Shown piece by piece: positions 26,142 through 34,009 of a stretch of 64,000 nt of DNA (the first letter of the stretch is position 1; every line of letters starts with the position of its first letter). Under the pieces are notes generated by a model that made no database searches, had not been told where the DNA came from, and saw only the letters and a program-made list of their open reading frames with translations. Position numbers and translations under genes: made by a program. Source of the DNA: Pseudomonadales bacterium (GTDB lineage Bacteria; Pseudomonadota; Gammaproteobacteria; Pseudomonadales; Azotimanducaceae); NCBI GenBank assembly GCA_024234635.1, contig JACKNX010000013.1, positions 56,129 to 120,128 of the forward strand. Reading direction: 5' to 3'.

Positions 26142-27371
26142 ATGCGCATCTCCAGCAGTCAATTACAAAATGCCGGCATTGCCCAGATGCAGCGCATTAC
26201 GCAGGATCTGGCGGATTCACAGGAGCAGATTGCCAGTGGCCAGCGCATTACGCGTCCCAGTGACGATCCTGTCGGCGCGGCGAAGATCATCGCATTGCGC
26301 AAGGACATCGATCTGCGGGAAACCTTTATCAGGAACGCGGATGCCGCGCAGACCTCGCTCGCGTTCGAGGAGAACACGCTGACCCGGGTGACGGACGTCA
26401 TGCAGCGCATCCAGGAACTCACGCTACAGGCCGGTGGCGCGATCAACTCGAAAGCGGACCGTCAGTTCATCGCGGCTGAGATCAGCGCGCGCCTGGAGGA
26501 ACTGAACGGACTGCTCAATACCCGCGATGGCAATGGGCGCTATATCTTCTCGGGCAACAAGGGCGACACCATGCCGTTTCGCATGGACGGCGATATCGTC
26601 GAATACCATGGCGATGACGGCCAGCGCCGCCTCCAGGTGGACAACCAGCTCTACGTGCCGGCTACCGATTCAGGCCAGGCGCTGTTCATGAATATTCCCA
26701 GTGTTGCACCAACATTCAAAGTGGCGGCTTACGCAAACAATGGCGGTGACGCCGGCATCCACGGCGTTGGTGTCGTGGATGCGGATGCCCTGGCGGAGTT
26801 TGTGCCCGATGATCTGGTCATCGAGTTCCGGCCGCTCGAGGAAGCCGGTGGGCTGACCAATTTCACCGTGCGACGTGCCAGCGATCAGCGTGTGGTGGAT
26901 GGGCTGCAGAACGTGGTCTACCAGCCGGGTTCAACCGTCGACATCGTCGGCATGCGCATCAAACTCGATGGGTTCCCGGCCGAAGGCGACCGCTTTGCGG
27001 TAACCACAACCGCCACACAGGGTCTGCTGGAGACGGTGGCACGGCTGGCGACCGGGCTCAAACAGATTGACGCAGCCGCGCAGCCTGAAGCGTTTCGGAA
27101 CCTGATCGATGGCTCGCTGGGCAATCTGAGCAATATCAGCACGGTGGTGCTCAGCGCCCAGGCGGACATTGGTGCGCGTATGAATACGCTGACCTCGATG
27201 CAGACTTTCCACGAGGAACGCAACCTGGCGACCAACGGGCTGCTGTCCGACGTGCGTGATCTTGACTATGCCGAAGCTGTGAGCCGCCTCACGTTCCAGT
27301 CGTTTGTGCTCGAAGCCGCGCAACAGTCGTTCGTACGCGTCAGCCGTCTGTCGCTGTTCAATGCGCTGTAG
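26142..27371 (+). CDS. flgL: FlgL, hook-filament junction protein
   Basis: The 409-residue HAP3 protein starts with MRISSSQLQNAGIAQMQRITQDL and SGQRITRPSDDPVGAAKIIALR, which are flagellin-like D0/D1 helices, and ends in the VSRLTFQSFVLEAAQQSFVRV helix. It joins FlgK to the first flagellin subunits and uses FlgN for export. It lies 3 bp after flgK and is the last gene of the flgB operon before the fliC promoter region. Confidence 0.95.
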   Translation: MRISSSQLQNAGIAQMQRITQDLADSQEQIASGQRITRPSDDPVGAAKIIALRKDIDLRETFIRNADAAQTSLAFEENTLTRVTDVMQRIQELTLQAGGAINSKADRQFIAAEISARLEELNGLLNTRDGNGRYIFSGNKGDTMPFRMDGDIVEYHGDDGQRRLQVDNQLYVPATDSGQALFMNIPSVAPTFKVAAYANNGGDAGIHGVGVVDADALAEFVPDDLVIEFRPLEEAGGLTNFTVRRASDQRVVDGLQNVVYQPGSTVDIVGMRIKLDGFPAEGDRFAVTTTATQGLLETVARLATGLKQIDAAAQPEAFRNLIDGSLGNLSNISTVVLSAQADIGARMNTLTSMQTFHEERNLATNGLLSDVRDLDYAEAVSRLTFQSFVLEAAQQSFVRVSRLSLFNAL

Positions 27372-27633
27372 CGCAATCGAGTTACTGTACTCGTCAGGCG
27401 GCCCCCACCAGCCACTGTACCGACGCGTTTCCACCGCCGGTTACGGCCTCGCAGGAAGCTGAAAAGGTCCCTCCCGGACTGGTTTCAGCAGCCTCTCATG
27501 GAACGAAGTTCCATGCGCAACAGCGCCGGCAATCGCAACGTGGCCAGCTGCTGGCGGCGCTGCCCGCGTCGCCCGAATCGCCTGCGACCACCCCGGCCGG
27601 AAGCGGATCTTCACCGGATGTGACGTTCGTCAC
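27372..27633. other. flgL-fliC intergenic region (upstream part)
   Basis: About 260 bp of non-coding sequence between flgL and the fliC promoter. Roughly the central 98 bp is the hairpin-chain element copy C, described separately. The remainder shows no reading frame I would credit, no additional promoter, and no clear terminator for the flgB operon other than the hairpins of the element. Confidence 0.5.
27453..27550. mobile_element. Hairpin-chain element, copy C (second module only)
   Basis: This stretch contains GCTGAAA/TTTCAGC (27458-27489) and CATGGAAC-GAA-GTTCCATG (27497-27515), then an AGCGCCGGCAATCGCAAC segment and TGGCCAGCTG. From 27483 onward it matches the second half of copy B (60.18-60.25 kb) at nearly every base, but it lacks the A-type module. 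The loop of its first stem appears inverted compared with copy B. It lies about 85 bp upstream of the fliC promoter, where it may insulate fliC from flgL read-through. Confidence 0.7.
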
Positions 27634-27660
27634 TAAAGGTTCCGCCGTTGCCGCCGTTAT
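27634..27660 (+). promoter_or_regulatory. Sigma-28 (FliA) promoter of fliC
   Basis: TAAAGGTT, 11 nt, GCCGTTAT against the consensus TAAAGTTT-N11-GCCGATAA. It ends 73 nt before the fliC ATG, which is preceded by GGAG. This makes fliC a late (class IV) gene, under FliA and FlgM control. Confidence 0.88.
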
Positions 27661-27733
27661 CTGTCTGCGAGTGGCCTTCGAGTGAAGGTTGCAAGGGTTG
27701 AACACCTGAAGACAGACAACGGAGCAGACAGGA

Positions 27734-29815
27734 ATGCCTCAGATCATCAATACCAACATCGGTTCGCTGACGGCACAGCGCAACCTGAATACGACTCAGG
27801 CGCAGAGCTTGCAGGCACTGAACCGCCTGTCTTCTGGCCTTCGCATCAACAGTGCCCGTGACGACGCTGCCGGCCTGGCCATCGCCACCCGCTTTACCGC
27901 CCAGGTACGGGGGCTCGGGGTTGCCATTCGTAACGCCAACGACGGCATCTCCATGGCGCAGACCGCTGAAGGCGCGCTGGGATCGATGACCGAATCGCTG
28001 CAGCGTCTGCGTGAACTGGCGCTGCAGTCGGCCAACGCCACGAACTCGCTGTCCGACCGGCAGGCGCTGGATGCGGAAGCGAAGCAGTTGATCAGCGAAC
28101 TGCGTCGCGTCAGCGAACAGACCAACTTCAACGGCAAGAACCTTCTGGACGGCTCGCTGAAGACCTCCGTACAGATCGGCACGCAGGTTGGTGAGACGGT
28201 TGAGCTGTCCATCAACGAAGTGACCGTGGACAAGCTTGGTGGCGGCATCGGCGCTGGCGTGAGCGCAGTTGGCGACAGCAGCGCCATCAGCAATGGTGAC
28301 CTGCTGATCAACGGCGTGGCGATTTCCCCGTCGGCCGCGGCGGACGACCAGGCTTCCACCAACAATGCCGCTGCCAGCGCCATTGCCAAGGTAGCGGCCA
28401 TCAACCGGCACACGGAAGAAACCGGTGTTTCCGCACAGGTCAGCGCCAACGTCGCCGCGGGTTCGGCCATGTCCGCCGTTGCCACGGCAGGAACCATCAC
28501 CATCAACGGTGTGTCCATCGCCGTGAACACGACCGCGGCTACCGATACCAGCCGCGCGGCGGTGATTACGGCAATCAATGCCAAGAGTGAGCAGACCGGG
28601 GTTACCGCCGTCGATACCGGCAATGACGCCGGCGGCGTGCAACTGGTCGCCGAAGACGGCCGAAACATCCAGGTGACGCTGACGGGTGTTGCCGCGGCGC
28701 ACACAGGTCTGGCGGCGGCCGGTACCTACGAAGGCGGGTACACGCTGATCTCCGAAGATGGTTCGGACATCGTGCTTACCGGCGGCGACAACTCAGGCAA
28801 TGGCAACATCGCCAATGCGGGTCTTTCCTCCGGTAGCTACAGCGGTACCGCCGCGTCTGCCATCAGCAACGGTCAGGCGGGTACCACCGTCAATGCGCTG
28901 GTCGCCGGTGACCTGATCATCAACGGTGTCAGCGTTGGCGCCAGCCTGGCTACCGACGACACAGCGTCCAGCGCCAGCAACTCCGCCAGCGGTATTGCCA
29001 TCGCGGCGGCGATCAACAAGGTCAGCGACAAGTCCGGTGTTACCGCGTCGGCCAAGGCGACCGAACTGGTGGGTGGCACGGCGCAATCCGCCGCCGCGCA
29101 ATCCGCGGCGTCGATTGTGGTCAACGGTGTGTCCACGGCGGCCTTTGCCACGGGTACCGATGCGGAAGTCAACCGCACGACGGCCATCAGCGCCATCAAC
29201 GCAATCTCCGGGCGCACCGGTGTGGTGGCCAAGGACAACGGCACGACGATCACGCTGAATGCCGCTGACGGCCGAAACATCAGTGTGGAAGTGGCGAGCG
29301 CAGGCTTCGGTGTCGCGGTAGGGCTCGACGCCACCGTGAACGGCATCTACATCAATGCCGCGGCGGCGGAGTACGCAACCTCCGAAGTGGTGTTGAACAG
29401 CGCGTCGGCCTTCACCATAGAGGGCGGCACCACGAACGGGTCGGCGGGGGTAACCAACGTCGGCTTCGAAGTGGGCACCTTCGGTGGCGCCACGGATGGC
29501 CAGTTCCTCACCGAGATCGACCTGACGTCGGTCGAAGGGTCGGAAAAGGCGCTGAAAGCCATCGATAACGCCCTGGACTCGGTGAACCGGGAACGGGCGA
29601 ACCTGGGTGCGATCCAGAACCGTCTGGATTCCACGGTATCGAGCCTGGCGATCAACCTCGAGAACACCTCCGCTGCCCGGTCGCGGATTCTCGATGCGGA
29701 CTTCGCCGCCGAAACCGCTCAGTTGTCCCGTACGCAGGTGCTGCAGCAGGCCGGTGTGTCGATTCTGGCACAGGCCAATGCCCAGCCCCAGCTGGTGCTC
29801 TCCCTCCTTCAGTAG
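27734..29815 (+). CDS. fliC: Flagellin FliC with internal repeats
   Basis: The 693-residue filament subunit has canonical ends: MPQIINTNIGSLTAQRNLN and LRINSARDDAAGLAIATRF at the N-terminus, and the RSRILDADFAAETAQL helix ending in VLSLLQ. The middle (about 185-560) is low-complexity and Ala/Ser/Thr/Gly rich, with four flagellin hook-IN-type motifs (INGVAI, INGVSI, INGVSV, VNGVST) near residues 188, 256, 393 and 463. They are arranged as two pairs about 205 residues apart, which suggests a duplicated double domain. These surface-exposed residues are plausible O-glycosylation sites for the island at 44.5-49.5 kb. It is the only flagellin gene in the window. Confidence 0.96.
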   Translation: MPQIINTNIGSLTAQRNLNTTQAQSLQALNRLSSGLRINSARDDAAGLAIATRFTAQVRGLGVAIRNANDGISMAQTAEGALGSMTESLQRLRELALQSANATNSLSDRQALDAEAKQLISELRRVSEQTNFNGKNLLDGSLKTSVQIGTQVGETVELSINEVTVDKLGGGIGAGVSAVGDSSAISNGDLLINGVAISPSAAADDQASTNNAAASAIAKVAAINRHTEETGVSAQVSANVAAGSAMSAVATAGTITINGVSIAVNTTAATDTSRAAVITAINAKSEQTGVTAVDTGNDAGGVQLVAEDGRNIQVTLTGVAAAHTGLAAAGTYEGGYTLISEDGSDIVLTGGDNSGNGNIANAGLSSGSYSGTAASAISNGQAGTTVNALVAGDLIINGVSVGASLATDDTASSASNSASGIAIAAAINKVSDKSGVTASAKATELVGGTAQSAAAQSAASIVVNGVSTAAFATGTDAEVNRTTAISAINAISGRTGVVAKDNGTTITLNAADGRNISVEVASAGFGVAVGLDATVNGIYINAAAAEYATSEVVLNSASAFTIEGGTTNGSAGVTNVGFEVGTFGGATDGQFLTEIDLTSVEGSEKALKAIDNALDSVNRERANLGAIQNRLDSTVSSLAINLENTSAARSRILDADFAAETAQLSRTQVLQQAGVSILAQANAQPQLVLSLLQ

Positions 29816-29848
29816 TGAATGAGGTAGGGCTCAGTGATTGAGTCGAGA

Positions 29849-29876
29849 GGGTGGGGCGGTAACGCACCACCCTTTT
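29849..29876 (+). terminator. Intrinsic terminator after fliC
   Basis: GGGTGG (29849-29854) and CCACCC (29867-29872) pair around a 12-nt region that can add a GC/GC pair, and TTTT follows at once. It lies 33 bp after the fliC stop and 22 bp before flaG, so flaG transcription may depend on partial read-through. Confidence 0.7.
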
Positions 29877-29898
29877 CGGCACTGATCAGGAAGCCGAC

Positions 29899-30372
29899 AT
29901 GAACGAAGTCAGCAGAACAGATCCGATTCGCGTCAACGTGTCGATCCCGGGAAGCCCGGATCCGCAACAGGCGCGCGCGAACGCTGCCACGGTGGAAAGT
30001 GTTCCGCCGAGCGGCAAAAAACTGCCGCCGGATAGCCGGGAAAGCATCACCGCCAATCAGGAACAGGTGATGCGGGACGAGGCAAAACGGGTCGAGGAAG
30101 CCGTGTCTTCCCTGAACAGTTATGCCAGGTCCACCCAGCGCCAGCTGCAGTTCTCCGTGGACAATGATCTTGGCCGCCCGGTCGTCCGCGTCGTCGACAG
30201 CAGCACGCAGGAAGTCATCCGACAAATTCCGAGCGATGTAGCCCTGAATCTGGCGCGAAACTTGCAAAACAATCTTGAACACATGGACATGCAGCGCGCG
30301 GCGCAGGCCGCCGGCGTTGATCAGTTTGTTGGCACGAGCGCGAGCCTCGGACTGGTCAATATGCACGCCTGA
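29899..30372 (+). CDS. flaG: FlaG, filament-length modulator
   Basis: The 157-residue protein has a variable N-terminal half and the FlaG C-terminal domain: VEEAVSSLNSYARSTQRQLQFSVD, then RPVVRVVDSSTQEVIRQIPSDVALNLA. FlaG affects filament length, with loss giving longer filaments in several bacteria; the mechanism is not well defined. The gene sits between fliC and fliD, its usual place in gammaproteobacteria with polar flagella. Confidence 0.9.
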   Translation: MNEVSRTDPIRVNVSIPGSPDPQQARANAATVESVPPSGKKLPPDSRESITANQEQVMRDEAKRVEEAVSSLNSYARSTQRQLQFSVDNDLGRPVVRVVDSSTQEVIRQIPSDVALNLARNLQNNLEHMDMQRAAQAAGVDQFVGTSASLGLVNMHA

Positions 30373-30381
30373 TTCGGGTTC

Positions 30382-30411
30382 CTGTGCCGCTCCAGCGGCG
30401 CAGGTGGTTTT
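30382..30411 (+). terminator. Hairpin with T-tract between flaG and fliD
   Basis: CTGTGCCGC (30382-30390) pairs with GCGGCGCAG (30395-30403) with one G-U pair and a 4-nt loop, followed after 4 nt by TTTT. It could act as a leaky terminator or attenuator inside a flaG-fliD-fliS transcript. Confidence 0.5.
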
Positions 30412-30438
30412 CTGTCTGGCCTGGAGCAGGTAGCGGAC

Positions 30439-32877
30439 ATGGCATCTATTCAGTCTCTCGGCATTGGCTCCGGGCTCCTAACCTCGGACCTCGTCGACAA
30501 GATCATCGGCGCGGAGCGCGAGGCCACCGATCTCCGTCTGGACGCCCGCAAGGCCGAGATCGAGGCCAGGATCTCCAGCTACGGCTCCGTACGCAGTATC
30601 GTTTCGGAGGTAAGCTCCGCCGTGTCGGCGTTGTCGTCTTCGTCCGGACTGCTCGTCAATACGGCCGCGTCCTCGATTCCCACCTCGGTGACGGCCACAG
30701 CCTCCGCCAAGGCTGCTCCCGGTATCCACACCGTTGATGTCACGTCGCTCGCACGCAAGCAGACACTTACCAGTATCCGCTTCGACGATATCGATGCCGT
30801 GGTCGGCGACGGGATACTGAATATCCGGTTCGGCACGACCACGCTTGATGTGGATGGAAACTACGATACGTTCACGGAAAACGAAGAACGGGCAGCTGTT
30901 TCCATCTCGATTCCACCGGGCAGCCAGACGCTGGCAGGCGTACGGGATGCCATCAACAAGAATGGCAATGGCATTACCGCCAATATCGTGCAGGACGGTG
31001 AGGGTTACGTGCTGGTGCTTGCCAGCGACCGGGCGGGTGCTGACAACAGTCTGGAAATCACGGTTTCCGAAGGCTTTACGCCGGGGTTGTCCAGCCTGGC
31101 GTTCAATGCCGGCGCCAGTACGCCGGGGACCAACCTCACACAGGCAGTAGCCGCGGACGACGCCCGGGTGACCATCGACGGTCTGGCGATCACCCGGGAA
31201 ACCAACACCATCAGCGATGTGGTGACCGGCGTGACCTTCAATCTGCTCTCTGCCACCGAGTCCACCGCCAGTATTTCCATTGCCCGCGACGATACGGCCA
31301 TCAGTACCCGTGTGCAGGATTTCGTCGACTCGTTCAACAGCCTCAAAAGCGTGGTGGACGAGCTGACAAAATTTGATGACAAAACCAAAACCGGCGCCCT
31401 GCTGATGGGCGATGCTACGGTACGCGGCCTGCGTACGCAGATGCGCCGTCTGCTCACCGCCAGCATCGGTGGCCTGGACAGCTCGAGCATTCGCGCGCTG
31501 GTGGACATTGGCGTACGCACGGATCAGAACAATGGCTTCCAACTCACTTTCGACTCGGTGAAGCTCACCTCGGCGCTGGCGAGCAATGCCCAATCGGTGG
31601 TCGACCTGCTGGCCGACAGCTCGTCGGCGAACGATCCGTTTGTCAAAGTCATCGGTTTCCAGAAAACGACCGCGGCTGGCGACTACGCGGTCAATGTCAG
31701 TCAGCTGGCCACACATGGTCTGCTGACCGGCGCTGTCACCAATGGTCTGCAGAACCCGATTGTCGTGGACGACGACAACGATGGTCTGTCACTGAAGATC
31801 GACGGCCTGGCAGTGGACGTGACACTGACGCAAGGAAGCTACGCTGATGGCACGGAACTGGCGGCGGAAATCCAGAAGCAGATCAACGCTGCCTCCATCC
31901 TGGCCTCGGCGGGTCTGGGAGTCGTCGTGGACTATGATGACACCAACCATCAGCTCACCATCACATCGAACAGCTTCGGATCGGTATCCAGTGTGGCGGT
32001 AACGGGTGTGGATACCAACACCGGGACGGCGTTTGGTATCTCGATAGATGACGGTGCCGCAACAAAGGGCGTGGATGTGGCTGGTACCATCAACGGTATC
32101 ACGGCAACCGGCTACGGCCAGTTCCTGTCAGTCCCTATCGGGCCGGTACCGGCGACTCCCGGCATCTACCGGGGTGACGCCATCACGGGGTTCGATTCGC
32201 CGCCGCTGCATGTCGGACCGACCGATGGGACGTTCAGCCTGAATGTGGACGGAACGACCTCGAATTCGATCCAGGTCAGTGAAGGGGACTACGCAACCCC
32301 CCAGGAACTGGTTGCGGAACTGCAGGCGCAGATCGACGCTGATGCAGCGCTCGGTGCCGCCAATGTCAGCGTCACCGTGAGCTACAACACGGCCACCACC
32401 AGCTTCGAATTCACCTCCGGTGCCGCCGGGGCAAACTCCAGGGTGGATGTGCTTGCCGTGGATGCCGGTGTACCTGCGGCCCTCGGTCTGGTCGTGGGGA
32501 CGGGAACCGCGGGCAAGAATCCCAGTACGCTGGCTGACCCGGCCGGCGGACTGCAGATCCAGGTTACGGGAGGAGAACTCGGCGATCGGGGGAACGCCTC
32601 CGTCATTCGCGGGGTGATGAGCCAGTTCAACAGTTATCTCAGTGACGTTCTGTCCTTCAGCGGTTCGCTGCAGAATCGCGTGGGGACGCTGCAGGATCAG
32701 CTCACCGGAATCGAGGGCGAACGCAAGGATTTCAATGAGCGTATGGGGCTTCTTGAAACACGTCTTCGCACGCAATTTGCCGCCGCCGATGCCCTGATTT
32801 CAAAGCTCAACTCCACATCGAGTTTTCTGGACTCGCAGTTGAAGACATTGCCGGGTTATTCGAATTCGAGCAACTGA
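30439..32877 (+). CDS. fliD: FliD, enlarged filament cap protein
   Basis: FliD (HAP2) caps the filament tip and folds incoming flagellin. The N-terminus MASIQSLGIGSGLLTSDLVDKII and the C-terminal RLRTQFAAADALISKLNSTSSFLDSQLKTL segment are canonical. The 812 residues exceed the usual 450-680. The surplus lies between about residues 410 and 720 and comprises two similar repeats, aligned at GSYADGTELAAEIQKQINA (near 466) and GDYATPQELVAELQAQIDA (near 615), each followed by a beta-rich VSVTVSYN/VVVDYDD stretch. It is followed by fliS after 76 bp. Confidence 0.95.
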   Translation: MASIQSLGIGSGLLTSDLVDKIIGAEREATDLRLDARKAEIEARISSYGSVRSIVSEVSSAVSALSSSSGLLVNTAASSIPTSVTATASAKAAPGIHTVDVTSLARKQTLTSIRFDDIDAVVGDGILNIRFGTTTLDVDGNYDTFTENEERAAVSISIPPGSQTLAGVRDAINKNGNGITANIVQDGEGYVLVLASDRAGADNSLEITVSEGFTPGLSSLAFNAGASTPGTNLTQAVAADDARVTIDGLAITRETNTISDVVTGVTFNLLSATESTASISIARDDTAISTRVQDFVDSFNSLKSVVDELTKFDDKTKTGALLMGDATVRGLRTQMRRLLTASIGGLDSSSIRALVDIGVRTDQNNGFQLTFDSVKLTSALASNAQSVVDLLADSSSANDPFVKVIGFQKTTAAGDYAVNVSQLATHGLLTGAVTNGLQNPIVVDDDNDGLSLKIDGLAVDVTLTQGSYADGTELAAEIQKQINAASILASAGLGVVVDYDDTNHQLTITSNSFGSVSSVAVTGVDTNTGTAFGISIDDGAATKGVDVAGTINGITATGYGQFLSVPIGPVPATPGIYRGDAITGFDSPPLHVGPTDGTFSLNVDGTTSNSIQVSEGDYATPQELVAELQAQIDADAALGAANVSVTVSYNTATTSFEFTSGAAGANSRVDVLAVDAGVPAALGLVVGTGTAGKNPSTLADPAGGLQIQVTGGELGDRGNASVIRGVMSQFNSYLSDVLSFSGSLQNRVGTLQDQLTGIEGERKDFNERMGLLETRLRTQFAAADALISKLNSTSSFLDSQLKTLPGYSNSSN

Positions 32878-32915
32878 TCGCGGACGCACCGGCGCTCGCT
32901 GCTGACGGCGGGCGC

Positions 32916-32930
32916 CTGAAAAAGTCCATC
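32916..32930. repeat. 15-bp remnant of the hairpin-chain element
   Basis: CTGAAAAAGTCCATC, between fliD and fliS, is identical to the reverse complement of the right part of copy A (GATGGACTTTTTCAG at 19890-19904). A 15-bp identity by chance is possible but unlikely, given a shared intergenic position and this family's density here. It may be the residue of a lost copy. Confidence 0.45.
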
Positions 32931-32953
32931 AAAACACTCAAGGATCAGACGCA

Positions 32954-33403
32954 GTGACCGATATAGAGAAGGCAAACCCGGATCATGGAGGTCACTTGAA
33001 CAGCGCAGCCTATCACTATCGGAAACTGGACGTGCAGACACTTGTTGGATCGGCCAGTCCGCATCGGCTGATTGGCATGTTGTTCGATGGTGCCTGCTCG
33101 CGTCTGGCCCAGGCATCGGGCTATGCCATGCGCCTGGATCATGCCGGTCGCGGGCGCAGCCTGGGTGAAGCCATAGCCATCGTCGAAGGCCTGCAGGCAT
33201 CGCTTGACATGGAGCAGGGCGGGGAGCTGGCGGGTAACCTGGATGCCTTGTACAACTACATGTTGCGCCGTCTATTCGAAGCCAATCGAGACAATGACGT
33301 TGCCGCCATCCGTGAGATCAGCGATCTGCTGCATACACTGCAGGATGCGTGGAACGCCATTGATCCGGCGGTAAGCGCGACGGCGTTCGGCGCCGCCGAG
33401 TGA
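32954..33403 (+). CDS. fliS: FliS, flagellin export chaperone
   Basis: The 149-residue helical protein has AYHYRKLDVQTLVGSASPHRLIGMLFDGA near residue 17 and LDALYNYMLRRLFEANRDND near residue 97, both typical of FliS. FliS binds the C-terminal helix of flagellin and prevents polymerisation in the cytosol. It starts with a GTG; an ATG near residue 11 of the frame has no better ribosome binding site. Its stop overlaps the next gene by 4 nt. Confidence 0.92.
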   Translation: MTDIEKANPDHGGHLNSAAYHYRKLDVQTLVGSASPHRLIGMLFDGACSRLAQASGYAMRLDHAGRGRSLGEAIAIVEGLQASLDMEQGGELAGNLDALYNYMLRRLFEANRDNDVAAIREISDLLHTLQDAWNAIDPAVSATAFGAAE

Positions 33404-33666
33404 CCGTGACCCACGGTCCCACCATCGAACGGGCGACACGCCTGTTCGATGCCGGTGACTACGCAGCGCTCGGCGAGTTGCTCGACCGCATCGTCGCCGG
33501 TTCCGTGGAGCCCGGTCGGGATGAACTGGGCGCCCTCCGCTCGCTTCTCGTCGCCTGGCACGCACAGACCATCGCCCGGCGACAGTCGCTCGGTGTGCAG
33601 CTTCGCCAGCTCAATGAGCAGGAGCATGCGGCCCGTCGCTACCAGAGCGTCGCCCTCGGTTCCTGA
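33400..33666 (+). CDS. FliT-like small protein downstream of fliS
   Basis: This 88-residue helical, charged protein starts with GTG overlapping the fliS stop by 4 nt, in the position of fliT. Sequence similarity to E. coli FliT is not obvious. By position it is a candidate chaperone for FliD or a regulator of FliS. The coupling with fliS and the conserved order fliD-fliS-fliT are the main evidence. Confidence 0.55.
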   Translation: MTVTHGPTIERATRLFDAGDYAALGELLDRIVAGSVEPGRDELGALRSLLVAWHAQTIARRQSLGVQLRQLNEQEHAARRYQSVALGS

Positions 33667-34009
33667 GGACGCCTGTCCCCGGGCGGCGCGCACCGCCCAT
33701 GCTGGTCTTCACCCAATCCCACAACGGCGGCATGTGCCCGGGCAAGACGCGCTCTTCGGCTGCCCGCCTGCCATGCGGCTGATCCGCCAGCGGCCTATCC
33801 TCCGGAATTCCCGGCGCAGCACGATGGGTAAATTGACCTTTCCGTCGAAAGCTGCGCCATAAATTTGACTGGCGCGAAAGTCGTACTTTACTTCCCTTGA
33901 GCGGTTCGCCGTGCCCGCGGGCAGGTGGACGCTAGTGGCGACAGCGCGGGATGCCCACCGGATTCGCGCCGACGCAGGTCATGGAACTGGCAGGGAAACG
34001 GTATCGGCT
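33667..34009. other. Intergenic region upstream of fleQ
   Basis: About 340 bp with no convincing gene. It contains a GC hairpin (GGGCGG 33681-33686, CCGCCC 33693-33698), which could end the fliDST transcript, and a weak sigma-70-type promoter listed separately. An in-frame extension of fleQ to a GTG at 33911 exists but adds only non-conserved residues. Confidence 0.5.
33865..33892 (+). promoter_or_regulatory. Possible sigma-70 promoter of fleQ
   Basis: TTGACT (33865-33870), 16-nt spacer, TTTACT (33887-33892), about 118 nt before the fleQ ATG. The -35 matches 5 of 6 and the -10 matches 4 of 6 consensus bases. It fits the expectation that the flagellar master gene is transcribed by the housekeeping sigma factor. 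Confidence 0.4.

Noticed and set aside
27372..27733. CRISPR array or riboswitch upstream of fliC
   Set aside because: No regularly spaced direct repeats; the structure is a single hairpin-chain element plus a sigma-28 promoter.
33911..34009. Extension of fleQ to an upstream GTG
   Set aside because: The extra 33 residues are not FleQ-like and include the probable promoter region.
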